A stretch of DNA of 64,000 bases from Sphingorhabdus sp. 109 (GTDB lineage: Bacteria > Pseudomonadota > Alphaproteobacteria > Sphingomonadales > Sphingomonadaceae), in assembly GCF_902506555.1 (NCBI RefSeq), contig NZ_LR732707.1, positions 2,193,290-2,257,289 of the forward strand, in the 5' to 3' direction. Positions within the stretch are counted from its first letter, which is position 1; every line of letters starts with the position of its first letter. Shown here piece after piece: positions 25,778 to 34,433 of the stretch. Made by a program: the position numbers and the translations under genes. The notes beneath the pieces were generated by a model. It worked only from the letters and a program-made list of their open reading frames with translations. It had not been told where the DNA came from and made no database searches.

Positions 25778-26932
25778 ATGGATTTAGACCGCAGACTGGT
25801 TCTGGCAGCGGGGATATGGGCGTCCGCTCCAGCCAGACTGTTGGCGAGTGAACGAAAGAATGACAGTGAAAAAGATATGACAGATATGAAAACCTATGCC
25901 GCCGTCGCCATGCAGCTTGCTGCACGATCCGTGGAAAAGGCACCCGACAAGACAGCAGCGCGCGCACAGATGATGGCGATGATAGCGGAAATTGAAAGCA
26001 AGATCCGTTCCGCGACGATTTTCATCCAGCAATATGCCGGCAGCCCGGTCAAACTCGCCGTATTGCCGGAATATTTGCTGACCAGCTATCCCGGGCGCAT
26101 TTCGATTCCCGATTTTGCCGACAAGGCAGCGCTGGAAGTAGACGGGCCGGAATATGAAGCGCTCGGTGCGATGGCCCAGCGATTGCAAATGTTCATTGCA
26201 GGAAATGCCTATGAAGTGGACAGGAATTTTCCCGGTATCTACTTTCAGGCCAGCTTCATAATAGCGCCATCCGGAGATGTGGTATTGCGCTACCGCCGCC
26301 TGAATTCCATGTTCGCTCCTACCCCGCATGATGTGTGGTCGAAATATCTCGATATTTATGGACTGGACGGCGTATTCCCGGTCGCCAGAACCGAAATCGG
26401 CAATCTGGCCGCCATCGCTTCTGAGGAAATTCTCTATCCGGAAATTGCCCGTGCGCACGCGTTGCGCGGAGCGGAAATCTTCGTCCACAGCAGCTCGGAA
26501 ATCGGCTCGCCGCTCGACACGCCCAAGGATATCGGCAAGCGGGCAAGAGCGCAGGAGAATATGGCCTATGTGATTTCGGCCAATACCGCGGGGATAGAAA
26601 ATACCACGCTTCCCCTCGCGTCGGCCGACGGCAATAGCATGGTCGTGGACTATAAAGGCAGAATACTCTCCGAATCCAACAGCGGCGAGACCTTTACCGC
26701 TTTCGCCGACATTGATCTCGGCGCCCTGCGCGCTGCACGCCGCAAGCCGGCAATGACCAATTTTCTCGCTCGCCAGAGGCTGGAGCTCTTTGCTGCAACT
26801 TATGGAGAAATACGGATACAAGGCGCAAATGGTCTGATGAAAGACGGAAATGCGCAAATTCCTGACCGCGACTATTTTCTGCGGGCCCAGGAAGAGGTGA
26901 TTGAACGCATGATCAAGGATGACCTGATATGA
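25778..26932 (+). CDS. Nitrilase-superfamily protein with altered catalytic triad
   Basis: A 384-residue nitrilase-fold protein. Glu98 (LPEYLL) is kept. The usual YRKLH Lys is Arg174 (RYRRLN), and the catalytic Cys of ICYDLRFPE is Ser215 (IASEEILYPE). Normal amidase or nitrilase chemistry therefore looks impossible or much altered. The N-terminus (DRRLVLAAG, then APARLLA) resembles a Tat signal peptide if translation starts at 25778, where AGGGG precedes the ATG; an alternative ATG at 25877 would remove it. Lies between the flavin oxidase and methyltransferase genes in one operon. Confidence 0.82.
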   Translation: MDLDRRLVLAAGIWASAPARLLASERKNDSEKDMTDMKTYAAVAMQLAARSVEKAPDKTAARAQMMAMIAEIESKIRSATIFIQQYAGSPVKLAVLPEYLLTSYPGRISIPDFADKAALEVDGPEYEALGAMAQRLQMFIAGNAYEVDRNFPGIYFQASFIIAPSGDVVLRYRRLNSMFAPTPHDVWSKYLDIYGLDGVFPVARTEIGNLAAIASEEILYPEIARAHALRGAEIFVHSSSEIGSPLDTPKDIGKRARAQENMAYVISANTAGIENTTLPLASADGNSMVVDYKGRILSESNSGETFTAFADIDLGALRAARRKPAMTNFLARQRLELFAATYGEIRIQGANGLMKDGNAQIPDRDYFLRAQEEVIERMIKDDLI

Positions 26933-28161
26933 GTGATGACAGCAAGCTCGATGTAGCCCCTCCCTATAACGCTGTAGCGCGACATGGAGTGTCGCCGATA
27001 GCATCACATGATGAAAGTGCGCGTTTTGATTTTCTCGCCAATTTCAACAAATTCATGTCCGGTGCGCTCTCGCCCGGCAACAAGCTCGCTTATGACCTCC
27101 GCGTGTTGCCAAAGTTCGAGAAGGAGCAAGGCCGCGAGCCGAAAGACCGGTTTGAGATCCGGCGTGCGATGAATGAAGACCCGTTCCATCAATTCTGGTC
27201 TGCCCTGAAACGGAATTCCATGGAGATGCGCCAGCAAAACGGGCGGGCAATGGTTTTGCGCCAGATCGACGAGCTCAACGCAAAGGCGCGGCAGTATAAC
27301 GAAGGCCGCGAGACGCTGGAGCTACATCCCGAAATCGAGGTTCCCCGCTATCAGAGAGCGGTCGACATCCATTGCATGCCCGGCAGCTATCATGGCGAAG
27401 AGCATCCCGGAGATATTTCCGCGGGTGCAAACTATGATTGCGGAATTTTTGCCACCACCGCGGGTGGCCTCGGAGCGCTCTCCGATGGCGGCGGGCAGGC
27501 ATTGGTCGAGTGGATCAGGAAGACCCGTCCGGGCTGGGAGCCACGCCGCATGCTCGATATCGGCTGCACCGTCGGTCATAATATCGTGCCGCTAGCGCTG
27601 GCATTCCCGAACTGCGAATTTATTGCGATCGATACCGCCGCACCGATTCTGCGCTACGCGCATGCACGGGCCCAATCTCTGGGCGCGACCAACATCAGAT
27701 TCATCCAGGCAAACGCCGAAGATCTGTCGCGCTGGGACGACGAAACGTTTGATTGGGTACAGACAACGATGTTCCTGCACGAAACCAGCGGCAAATCACT
27801 CCCGAGAATACTCTCCGAAGGCTATCGTGTGCTCGCCGACGACGGGTTGATGCTGCATCTCGAACAGCCGGAATATCATGAAGGCATGCCGTTGTTCGAG
27901 CAATTCCTGCGCGACTGGGATGCGTTCAACAATAACGAACCCTTTTGGTCATCGATGCATTCGCTCGACATGAAGGAGGAAATGGTTGCTGCAGGTTTCA
28001 GTGCCGGGGAACTATTCGAAACCGGTGTGCGCGCCGTTGTTGACCGGGACATTTTTCCTGAAGCACCTACCGGTGAAGACGAGGACCACGGCCGTGCTGC
28101 CTACTGGCATGCCTATGGGGCCTGGAAAAATTCAAACGAAATGCAGGAGGCAGCAGAGTGA
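26929..28161 (+). CDS. Class I SAM-dependent methyltransferase
   Basis: A 410-residue protein with a large N-terminal region (about 200 residues, unassigned) and a C-terminal methyltransferase domain. Motif I is MLDIGCTVGHN near residue 207, followed by FIAIDTAAPIL (acidic end of strand 2) and FIQANAEDLS. The extra N-terminal part is unusual for small-molecule methyltransferases and may hold the substrate-recognition site. Overlaps both neighbours (ATGA, GTGA). It may methylate an intermediate, or act in reverse with another acceptor; the sequence cannot decide. Confidence 0.82.
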   Translation: MSDDSKLDVAPPYNAVARHGVSPIASHDESARFDFLANFNKFMSGALSPGNKLAYDLRVLPKFEKEQGREPKDRFEIRRAMNEDPFHQFWSALKRNSMEMRQQNGRAMVLRQIDELNAKARQYNEGRETLELHPEIEVPRYQRAVDIHCMPGSYHGEEHPGDISAGANYDCGIFATTAGGLGALSDGGGQALVEWIRKTRPGWEPRRMLDIGCTVGHNIVPLALAFPNCEFIAIDTAAPILRYAHARAQSLGATNIRFIQANAEDLSRWDDETFDWVQTTMFLHETSGKSLPRILSEGYRVLADDGLMLHLEQPEYHEGMPLFEQFLRDWDAFNNNEPFWSSMHSLDMKEEMVAAGFSAGELFETGVRAVVDRDIFPEAPTGEDEDHGRAAYWHAYGAWKNSNEMQEAAE

Positions 28162-28520
28162 GCGACGCAGCATTTGACTGGATGGCGGCAGCCAACAAAA
28201 AGGCCAAGGGCAAGCGACCTGAATATTTTGCGAACCCCGAAGACGACAGAATGCTGTCAATCCTGATGGCGGTGGTCGGTGAGGTTTCGGTGCTGCGCGA
28301 ACGGATGGACACGGTCGAACGGTTGCTGGAAACCAAGGGCGCGATTTCGCGGGACGATATCGAAAACTATGTCCCAGACAAGCAGGCCGCCTATGAGCGC
28401 GGCGCGATGATCCGCGAATATATTTACCGTGTCATGCGCGGCCCGCACCAGATGGTAGATGAGCTGCGGCAGGCCGAGCCGCCGGTGGAAGACATCAGCC
28501 GGGAACTCAGGAGAATCTGA
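28158..28520 (+). CDS. Hypothetical protein with coiled-coil character
   Basis: A 120-residue soluble protein, unrecognised. It is rich in charged residues, with a likely coiled coil at about 35-62 (MAVVGEVSVLRERMDTVERL) and a second helical stretch around IREYIYRVMRGPHQ. The GTG start overlaps the methyltransferase stop codon, so the two products may interact. It is the last gene of the 22936-28520 operon and converges with the membrane-protein gene ending at 28536. Confidence 0.7.
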   Translation: MSDAAFDWMAAANKKAKGKRPEYFANPEDDRMLSILMAVVGEVSVLRERMDTVERLLETKGAISRDDIENYVPDKQAAYERGAMIREYIYRVMRGPHQMVDELRQAEPPVEDISRELRRI

Positions 28521-28535
28521 GCGCCCGGCGATCTT

Positions 28536-29228
28536 CTAGAAGGGCTTTACGGCTCCGAGGAAGCATACACCGGAAATTGTAATCCAGTAGATATAGGCGG
28601 AAATACGCGCTTGGGCGATTTCTCTTTCGAGTGCAGCTTCCTCCACCGCATCTGGACCTTGGGCCAATATCCGGAACCGTTCTGTCCAGCGCCGCATGAC
28701 GAGCCGCAGGAACAGACCTATACAGAGTGCGAAGGCATAAAGTGCCATTTTGGCCGGATACCAGTGGTTTCCTTCACCCGATTCAATCGGTCCAGCGCCT
28801 TGGAAGGCCATGAACGAAACGACGAACAACCCGAGGATCAAGGGATAGCGCAATTTTTCCTCGAGCATGGTAACGGTGATCCCGATATCGGTCTCGCGCT
28901 TGATAAATGCCGTCCAGGTCATCGCCAGCCAGATCGCAAAGAACAACCACATCCACCAGATACCGGCACCTTCAAGCAGGGGTACAAAGCCATAAAGCTT
29001 GCCCATGTGAAGACCCAGCGGAAGCAACAGGACAATGCCGGTGCGCGCCAATATGTCGATGCGGTAGGCGGTTTCCATGTGCCGCTTGCGCTCTTCGAGA
29101 GAAAGATTGCGGTTTGTGACGTTATAGCTGGTCTGGAACACACCCCATTCCCCGCCGAGCCAATATACCATCGCCAGAATATGTACCCAGCGTAAAATGC
29201 TCAGTTCATTCACGGTCAGAAATTCCAT
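28536..29228 (-). CDS. Small integral membrane protein, paralogue of the one at 22005
   Basis: A 230-residue membrane protein with about six hydrophobic segments. His16, W23-L-G and G29-V-F31 line up residue for residue with the 22005 protein, and both end FLGxxKP plus an aromatic. Acidic residue 27 is Glu here and Asp there. A longer in-frame start exists, but the ATG at 29228 gives the shared N-terminus. The paired genes flank the 22936-28520 operon and each sits behind an operator copy, so they may form a heterodimer or serve two oxidoreductases. Confidence 0.8.
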   Translation of the reverse strand: MEFLTVNELSILRWVHILAMVYWLGGEWGVFQTSYNVTNRNLSLEERKRHMETAYRIDILARTGIVLLLPLGLHMGKLYGFVPLLEGAGIWWMWLFFAIWLAMTWTAFIKRETDIGITVTMLEEKLRYPLILGLFVVSFMAFQGAGPIESGEGNHWYPAKMALYAFALCIGLFLRLVMRRWTERFRILAQGPDAVEEAALEREIAQARISAYIYWITISGVCFLGAVKPF

Positions 29229-29266
29229 AGCCTGCGCCCCCAATCTGTCGCTCAAAAGGATTTGGT

Positions 29267-29284
29267 AATTTGTCCGGACAAATT
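29267..29284. promoter_or_regulatory. GntR-family operator, copy 6 (perfect 18-base palindrome)
   Basis: AATTTGTCCGGACAAATT, the best copy, symmetric over all 18 bases. It lies in the divergent gap between the leftward membrane-protein gene and the rightward gene at 29338. Confidence 0.85.
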
Positions 29285-29337
29285 CCTCTTGGCAAGCGAA
29301 TAATCGGCTGGCATGACAAAAACAAGGAGAAATTGTT

Positions 29338-30066
29338 ATGAAGCATCGCATCATCGAAGGGCGCCTCGAATATACCTCGCGCAAACCGGAAATGCAGGGC
29401 CAGAACCGTGGCTTTGAGACATTCATGTTCACGCGCCATGGGGACGGCAAGGTGACGATGCGCGCACATTGCGAAATTTACGAACCGGAGCCGACGGTCA
29501 TGCGCGACATCATCTATGCGCTCGATGAAAAGGACCAGCCGATGGACCTGCATGTCCGGCTGACGGTCGGCGATGCTTTCATGGGGTCCGGCTGGATGCG
29601 TTTTGATGGCAGCCATATCGAGATGGAAAGTTACGGCCCCTCGATCGGTCGCCTCTCGCAGCGGGTGGAAGCGCAGCTGCCGCTAACCGGCTTTGGCACC
29701 CATCCCATCGTTTCCGACGGCTATATGCTTGCCCTTCAGGACTGGGAGACGCAGGATAAGCGACTGCTCAATTGTTATTTACCCTCCCCCGATCATCGCG
29801 GCGCAACGCCGCCGCAAATCGCGCAGGTGAAGATCGGTGCCGTCTATCTGGGCAAGGAAGAAGTGACGGTGGCAGCCGGAACCTTTGCCTGCAAGCATCT
29901 GCAATTTGTCGATGATGCCAGTATCGTTCCGGGAACGGGCGGCATGGCCGGCGAACACCCGCCCTACGACGTCTGGATCACCGACGACGAGGATGGCATC
30001 TTTGTCCAGGGCGGGGTCGGCGGCTATATGATGACCTGGTATGAACTGGTGGATCTGAAGCGCTGA
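29338..30066 (+). CDS. Hypothetical protein, DUF3108-like beta-rich
   Basis: A 242-residue protein with no signal peptide and a strongly beta-rich pattern. The segment VTVAAGTFACKHLQFVDD followed by DVWITDDEDGIFVQ resembles the closing strands of DUF3108-like proteins, in which an xxGxFxxxH/xxxW pattern recurs. I do not recognise a function. AAGGAGAAA precedes the ATG. It is a single-gene unit behind operator 6, converging on the oxidoreductase gene ending at 30164. It might bind or modify a hydrophobic intermediate. Confidence 0.68.
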   Translation: MKHRIIEGRLEYTSRKPEMQGQNRGFETFMFTRHGDGKVTMRAHCEIYEPEPTVMRDIIYALDEKDQPMDLHVRLTVGDAFMGSGWMRFDGSHIEMESYGPSIGRLSQRVEAQLPLTGFGTHPIVSDGYMLALQDWETQDKRLLNCYLPSPDHRGATPPQIAQVKIGAVYLGKEEVTVAAGTFACKHLQFVDDASIVPGTGGMAGEHPPYDVWITDDEDGIFVQGGVGGYMMTWYELVDLKR

Positions 30067-30163
30067 ACAGCGACCTCGCGAGAGATTATATTCTGCCGGT
30101 TCCTCATCATCACCGGACAAGACCTGATGCCTTTGCTCCCGTCCCGCCACCGCAACCGGGCGA

Positions 30164-31186
30164 TCAGTCCATGCGGATCAGAATTTTGCCGAAATGCGAA
30201 CCGCTTTCCAGATGATGGAATGCGTCCGGCGCATCACCGAAGGAGAATTTCCTGTCCACGGGATTGCGAATGCCATGTTTCGCGACAACGGCCACCGCTG
30301 CGGCCGTCATCGCCCGGCTGCCAGAAGCGAGTCCCTTGATCGTTATATTCTTGCCGATCATTGCGCCCTGACTGGCGCTGGCGGTAGCCTGCGGTGTACC
30401 AGACAGGGCGCCCAACGTGCCGATACGACCATTGACCGCCGTAGCTGCCACCGTCTCGCCCAGGGCCGGAAAGCCCAGCGTGTCGACGACGACGTCGGCA
30501 CCACGGCCTTCGGTCTGTTCGAGCATTGCGGCTGCCCAGTCCGGTCGATCGCGATAGTTGATGACATAGTCGGCCCCCATTTCCTTCGCCCGCGCCAGTT
30601 TTTCCTCACTGGATGATGTGATCGCGAATTCGGCACCGAGAGCCTTTGCCAGCTGCAGTGCAAAAATCGACACGCCGCCCGTCCCCTGGGCGAGCACCAG
30701 CTCTCCCGGTTCGACCGCACCGAATGCCACCATCGCGTGCCACACCGTGCCCGCGACAACCGCCAGTGACGCGGCCGTCTGCTCGTCGACCTCCGTGGGC
30801 AATCTTATCGCCGCACTGGCTGGCAGGGTTATTTTCTCGGCCAGCCAGCCATCGGCAGTGACGCCCAGATCGGCCGCAAAAATAGCATAATTATAGGGAC
30901 CGTCGATCCAGTTGACGAAATGCGGCGCAATCACCCTATCACCGACCTGAAATTGTGAAACATCTTCCCCAACGGCTTCGACCACGCCCACACCGTCGGA
31001 CAGGGGGATGCGATGCGGAGGCAGATCTCTGCCATAGTCGCCACGTAACACCATGAGATCGCGGTGATTGAGACCCGTTGCTGTCACCCGGAGACATATT
31101 TCGCCAAGGCCGGCTACCGGGTCGGTCCGCTCCGCCATACGCAATCCTTCAATCCCGGTGCGCCCGCCAATTTCCCAAACCTTCAT
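30164..31186 (-). CDS. Zinc-independent NAD(P)-dependent MDR oxidoreductase
   Basis: A 340-residue medium-chain dehydrogenase/reductase of the quinone oxidoreductase type. It has TATGLNHRDLMVLRGDY (N-terminal catalytic domain), GDRVIAPHF and the nucleotide-binding VLAQGTGGVSIFALQLA. The usual structural-zinc cysteines are absent. It may oxidise an alcohol or reduce an enone. As last gene of the leftward operon 35110-30164, next to the aldehyde dehydrogenase gene, an alcohol-to-aldehyde-to-acid sequence is possible. Confidence 0.86.
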   Translation of the reverse strand: MKVWEIGGRTGIEGLRMAERTDPVAGLGEICLRVTATGLNHRDLMVLRGDYGRDLPPHRIPLSDGVGVVEAVGEDVSQFQVGDRVIAPHFVNWIDGPYNYAIFAADLGVTADGWLAEKITLPASAAIRLPTEVDEQTAASLAVVAGTVWHAMVAFGAVEPGELVLAQGTGGVSIFALQLAKALGAEFAITSSSEEKLARAKEMGADYVINYRDRPDWAAAMLEQTEGRGADVVVDTLGFPALGETVAATAVNGRIGTLGALSGTPQATASASQGAMIGKNITIKGLASGSRAMTAAAVAVVAKHGIRNPVDRKFSFGDAPDAFHHLESGSHFGKILIRMD

Positions 31187-31189
31187 AAA

Positions 31190-32632
31190 TCATGCTCCTT
31201 TGCGCAAAGCCGCAAACTTATCCTCGGAAAAATCCTGAATTCGCGCCGGCTCCGCCGTCTGGCGCATGAACGCCTGTTTACGGAAAAAGCGGGTGATCCC
31301 GCTTTCCCCCATGCGCGAGGGGCCCATACCCGACATCTTGAAACTCGAATTCTCGGCATCCCAGACCATCGCGGTCATGGAACCGTCGTTAATCGAAATG
31401 GCGCCCGCTTCCAGCCGTGCGCCGACTTTTTCGGCCTCTTCGGCTGTTCCCGCCAGCACAGCGGCGGACAGTCCATAGATAGAATCATTGGCCTGCGCGA
31501 TCGCGTTGCCGACGTCATCAAACGGGATCACCGGTAACACGGGTCCGAAACTCTCGTCACGGACAACGGCCATGTCTGGCGTGACATCTGCGAGCACGGT
31601 CGGACGCAAATAGGTCCCGCCGCCCAGTATTTCCACTGTTCCGCCGGTCAATATCCGCGCACCTTTTGATTCCGCTTCGGCGAGTTGCTCGGCAATCTTC
31701 TGCCCTTGCGGCGCAAATATGAACGGTCCGATTTCACCCTGATTTATATCGGGATAGTTGAGCCGCACCTTTTCTGCTTCCGCGACCAGCGTTTCGAGAA
31801 ACTTGTCATAGATCGGCCGTGCAATATAGAGCCGTTCGATCGACTGGCAGGCCTGCCCCGTCGCCAATATGCTTGCCCGCAACGCGGTTTTCGCTGCCTC
31901 GACAGGATCTGCACTGGCCAGAATGAGCATCGGATCCTTGCCGCCCAGTTCGAGATTGGCGGGGATAAAAGCTTCGGCCGCCGCCACGGCGACTTTCCGG
32001 CCAGTTGCTACAGAGCCGGTAAAGCACACATAATCGACATTGGCGACCAGCGCCTGTCCTGTTGCGGCGTCGCCAACGATGATTTCCAGTATCTTCGCTA
32101 GTTCGGGCACCTCGGCAATGCTTGCCTTGAGCGGTTCGACAAATCGTGGAGTGATTTCGGACGGTTTTATGAGCGCCGCACAGCCCGCAAAGAGCGCCGG
32201 TATGGCATCGATGGTGCTGAGCGTCATCGGGAAGTTCCAGGGTGCGATTGCCCCGAACAGCGGAAAAGGAACCAGCCGTGTGCTGTTGACGATTGTCGGA
32301 TTGGATGATGGAACATCCATCGGAGAATGATTAGCGATTATATCGGGAGCTTGTGCCGCCCAGCGCCGGATGGTGCCCGGCACACCGCCGACCTCCATCG
32401 CAGATATTCCGGCCCTGCCGGTATCGATTGTCAGCTGCTCAATGATTGCGCCTGCATGTTTCTCGATCGCATCGGCCCAGCGCAGCATGATCGCGCTGCG
32501 TTCGGCAATCGGCATAGCGGCCCATGCAGGCTGATTAGTGCGGAGGCGAGCTGCTGCGGCAGCCACGTCCTGAGCATCCATCGGCTGGATTTGATAGTCC
32601 AGCTCACCGGTGCGGGGGTTTCGTATTTTCAT
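31190..32632 (-). CDS. Aldehyde dehydrogenase family protein
   Basis: A 480-residue NAD(P)-dependent aldehyde dehydrogenase. The catalytic Glu lies in NLELGGKDPMLIL, the catalytic Cys in ATGQACQSIERLYI, and the C-terminal DESFGPVLPVIPFDDV is typical. The subgroup with CQSIER rather than CxxxxR resembles succinate-semialdehyde-type enzymes. The ATG at 32632 overlaps the stop of the PuuE-like gene (ATGA). Probably oxidises an aldehyde intermediate to the acid. Confidence 0.88.
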   Translation of the reverse strand: MKIRNPRTGELDYQIQPMDAQDVAAAAARLRTNQPAWAAMPIAERSAIMLRWADAIEKHAGAIIEQLTIDTGRAGISAMEVGGVPGTIRRWAAQAPDIIANHSPMDVPSSNPTIVNSTRLVPFPLFGAIAPWNFPMTLSTIDAIPALFAGCAALIKPSEITPRFVEPLKASIAEVPELAKILEIIVGDAATGQALVANVDYVCFTGSVATGRKVAVAAAEAFIPANLELGGKDPMLILASADPVEAAKTALRASILATGQACQSIERLYIARPIYDKFLETLVAEAEKVRLNYPDINQGEIGPFIFAPQGQKIAEQLAEAESKGARILTGGTVEILGGGTYLRPTVLADVTPDMAVVRDESFGPVLPVIPFDDVGNAIAQANDSIYGLSAAVLAGTAEEAEKVGARLEAGAISINDGSMTAMVWDAENSSFKMSGMGPSRMGESGITRFFRKQAFMRQTAEPARIQDFSEDKFAALRKGA

Positions 32633-33552
32633 TGTTGTGCGTCCCAATTGTCAATTATCGTGTCGCCGCGGGAAAACCCGATGTCCGGGCGCTCGGCAAA
32701 GTCTGCAATCAATCTTTCGAACGCGGCAATGCGGTAGGGCAATCCCATGATATAGGGGGTCAGATGCATCGGCATCATCCGGCCGCCAGACGTTTCCGCT
32801 TCGCCGATCAGCCAGTTGGCCGCATCGGTCATCTGTTGTGTATAGCTGTCGACGGATTGTTGCTGGACGTTGATGATCTGGCGATCGGACAGTTCATGGT
32901 TGAGCGGCAGATTGGTAATCGGGCCCGCTTCGGTTTGGAAAGCGTAAGGCAATTCATCATTCACCCAGTCGCACATGTAATCGACGCCCGCTTCTACCAG
33001 CAGCCTCGCGGTATGGAAACTCTGCGACCGTGCAATCGAAAGCCAGCCACGCGGACGCGTTCCGGTGGCTTTTTCCAGTGCGTCGAGCGAGCGAATGATC
33101 AGGATACGTTCTTCTGCCACATCCATGCCGCTAGCGATGGTACCGTTCATATCGGTACTGTGCGCGATAATCTCATGCCCGCCGGCCACGATATCCCTGA
33201 TGAGCTCGGGATAGCGTTCGGCAATGACACTGTTGATTGCAACGGATATCCGCGCCCCGACCTTTTCAAATGCTCCGAGCAGCCGGTAGATGCCGATGCG
33301 CGTACCATATTCCCGCGCGGTATAGTGCCGATAGTCGGGATAGGCGGTCTGCATATGCCCCGGCGCCCGGAACGGATCGTCACTCGGAACCATCGGAAAA
33401 TATTCAAGACTGATGACCGGCCAGACCAGCAGTTTCTTGGCATCCGGCCATTGCAGCGGTTTGCGCTCGAAAAAATTTGAATAGGGATAATAGTCATGGT
33501 CCATCCCGCGACGGCGTTTGGGATATTCCAGATATGCTGGATCGAGGCTCAT
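32629..33552 (-). CDS. PuuE-like polysaccharide deacetylase-fold hydrolase A
   Basis: A 307-residue NodB-fold protein of the PuuE/imidase side of the family. The middle motif is GHEIIAHSTDMNG, where other deacetylases have a metal-binding HSxxH; the later RPRGWLSIARSQSFHTARLL and DWVNDELPY blocks match PuuE-type enzymes. No signal peptide, so cytoplasmic. It is only distantly similar to the neighbour at 33549, and the two start-stop overlaps (ATGA) suggest equal production, perhaps of a two-component hydrolase. A cyclic amide or imide is the probable substrate class. Confidence 0.8.
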   Translation of the reverse strand: MSLDPAYLEYPKRRRGMDHDYYPYSNFFERKPLQWPDAKKLLVWPVISLEYFPMVPSDDPFRAPGHMQTAYPDYRHYTAREYGTRIGIYRLLGAFEKVGARISVAINSVIAERYPELIRDIVAGGHEIIAHSTDMNGTIASGMDVAEERILIIRSLDALEKATGTRPRGWLSIARSQSFHTARLLVEAGVDYMCDWVNDELPYAFQTEAGPITNLPLNHELSDRQIINVQQQSVDSYTQQMTDAANWLIGEAETSGGRMMPMHLTPYIMGLPYRIAAFERLIADFAERPDIGFSRGDTIIDNWDAQQ

Positions 33553-34433
33553 GCTATCTGCTCCCGGAAACGGTCAACGATATCGCCTGCTCTCGTTATC
33601 CAGGCCCGGCCATCCGCGGCAATATGTTCGAGCACGGATTCAAACGCCCCTATGCGGTGGGGCTGCCCGATCAGATAGCTGTGCAGCGGAATGCACATGA
33701 CCGTTCCCGACTGCTCCCCGTCATCGGCCAGCCGGTCATATTGACGGATCAGCGTATCTGCATATTCGCGCGGTGACATGTTATATATGAAGAAGCCATA
33801 ATGGTCATTGACTTCCAGACTATAGGGAATGGCGGTCAGGTTGCCCGACTTCACCTTCACATCGGTCGGCTGATCGTCGTGATAGAGATCGCAGGTATAG
33901 TCGAGTCCATATTCGGCGATCAGGTCGAGCGTGCGCGGGGTATGGGTTAGCGCCGGCGCCAGCCAGCCCCTGATCCGCTGACCGGTTGCGCGTTCTACCG
34001 TTGCTATACTGTCCTCGATAATTGCGCGTTCCTGCGCTTCGTCCATACCGTAGCTGTAACGGGTGTTGTAAATGCCATGGCTGAAAAACTCCCAGCCGCG
34101 CTGGCGGGCATCCTCCACGACTTCCGGGATATGATCGCAAAGCGCCACCGAAAGACTGACCGATCCGGGAAACCCGTGTTTTGTCATCATCTCGGCCATA
34201 CGCCAGTGCGACACGCGGTTCGCATGGTCGCGGTGGGCGTAGCCAACCACATCGGGATGTGGCTTGGCCCAGCTTTTGCGGTGCGGGTTGACCGCCGGAT
34301 CCAGCTCGTAAAATTCCAGATTGGGCGCCACCCATACCGCACAGGTTTTGCCATCCGGCCATTCAATCGCCGGCCGGTTCCGGTAGGGTAGATAATCGTA
34401 GAGGCCGGGATCGGCTTTTTGTGCGTTGCTCAT
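33549..34433 (-). CDS. PuuE-like polysaccharide deacetylase-fold hydrolase B
   Basis: A 294-residue NodB-fold protein. Motifs: VWVAPNLEFYELDP near residue 33, GWEFFSHGIYNTRY in the middle, RIRGWLAPALTHTPRTLDLI and DLYHDDQPT. It lacks a signal peptide. The pair A/B follows a cysteine amidohydrolase gene (34430) in the same operon. In pathways known to me, imidases open a cyclic imide to a half-amide that a separate amidase then hydrolyses, so this order suggests ring opening and deamidation. Confidence 0.8.
   Translation of the reverse strand: MSNAQKADPGLYDYLPYRNRPAIEWPDGKTCAVWVAPNLEFYELDPAVNPHRKSWAKPHPDVVGYAHRDHANRVSHWRMAEMMTKHGFPGSVSLSVALCDHIPEVVEDARQRGWEFFSHGIYNTRYSYGMDEAQERAIIEDSIATVERATGQRIRGWLAPALTHTPRTLDLIAEYGLDYTCDLYHDDQPTDVKVKSGNLTAIPYSLEVNDHYGFFIYNMSPREYADTLIRQYDRLADDGEQSGTVMCIPLHSYLIGQPHRIGAFESVLEHIAADGRAWITRAGDIVDRFREQIA

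Noticed and set aside
25784-27007. 407-codon leftward frame opposite the nitrilase-fold gene
   Set aside because: Antisense shadow; the plus-strand protein shows a recognisable fold.
30108-30120. CACCGGACAAG between two convergent genes as another operator
   Set aside because: Only the right half matches, and there is no promoter to control in this convergent gap.
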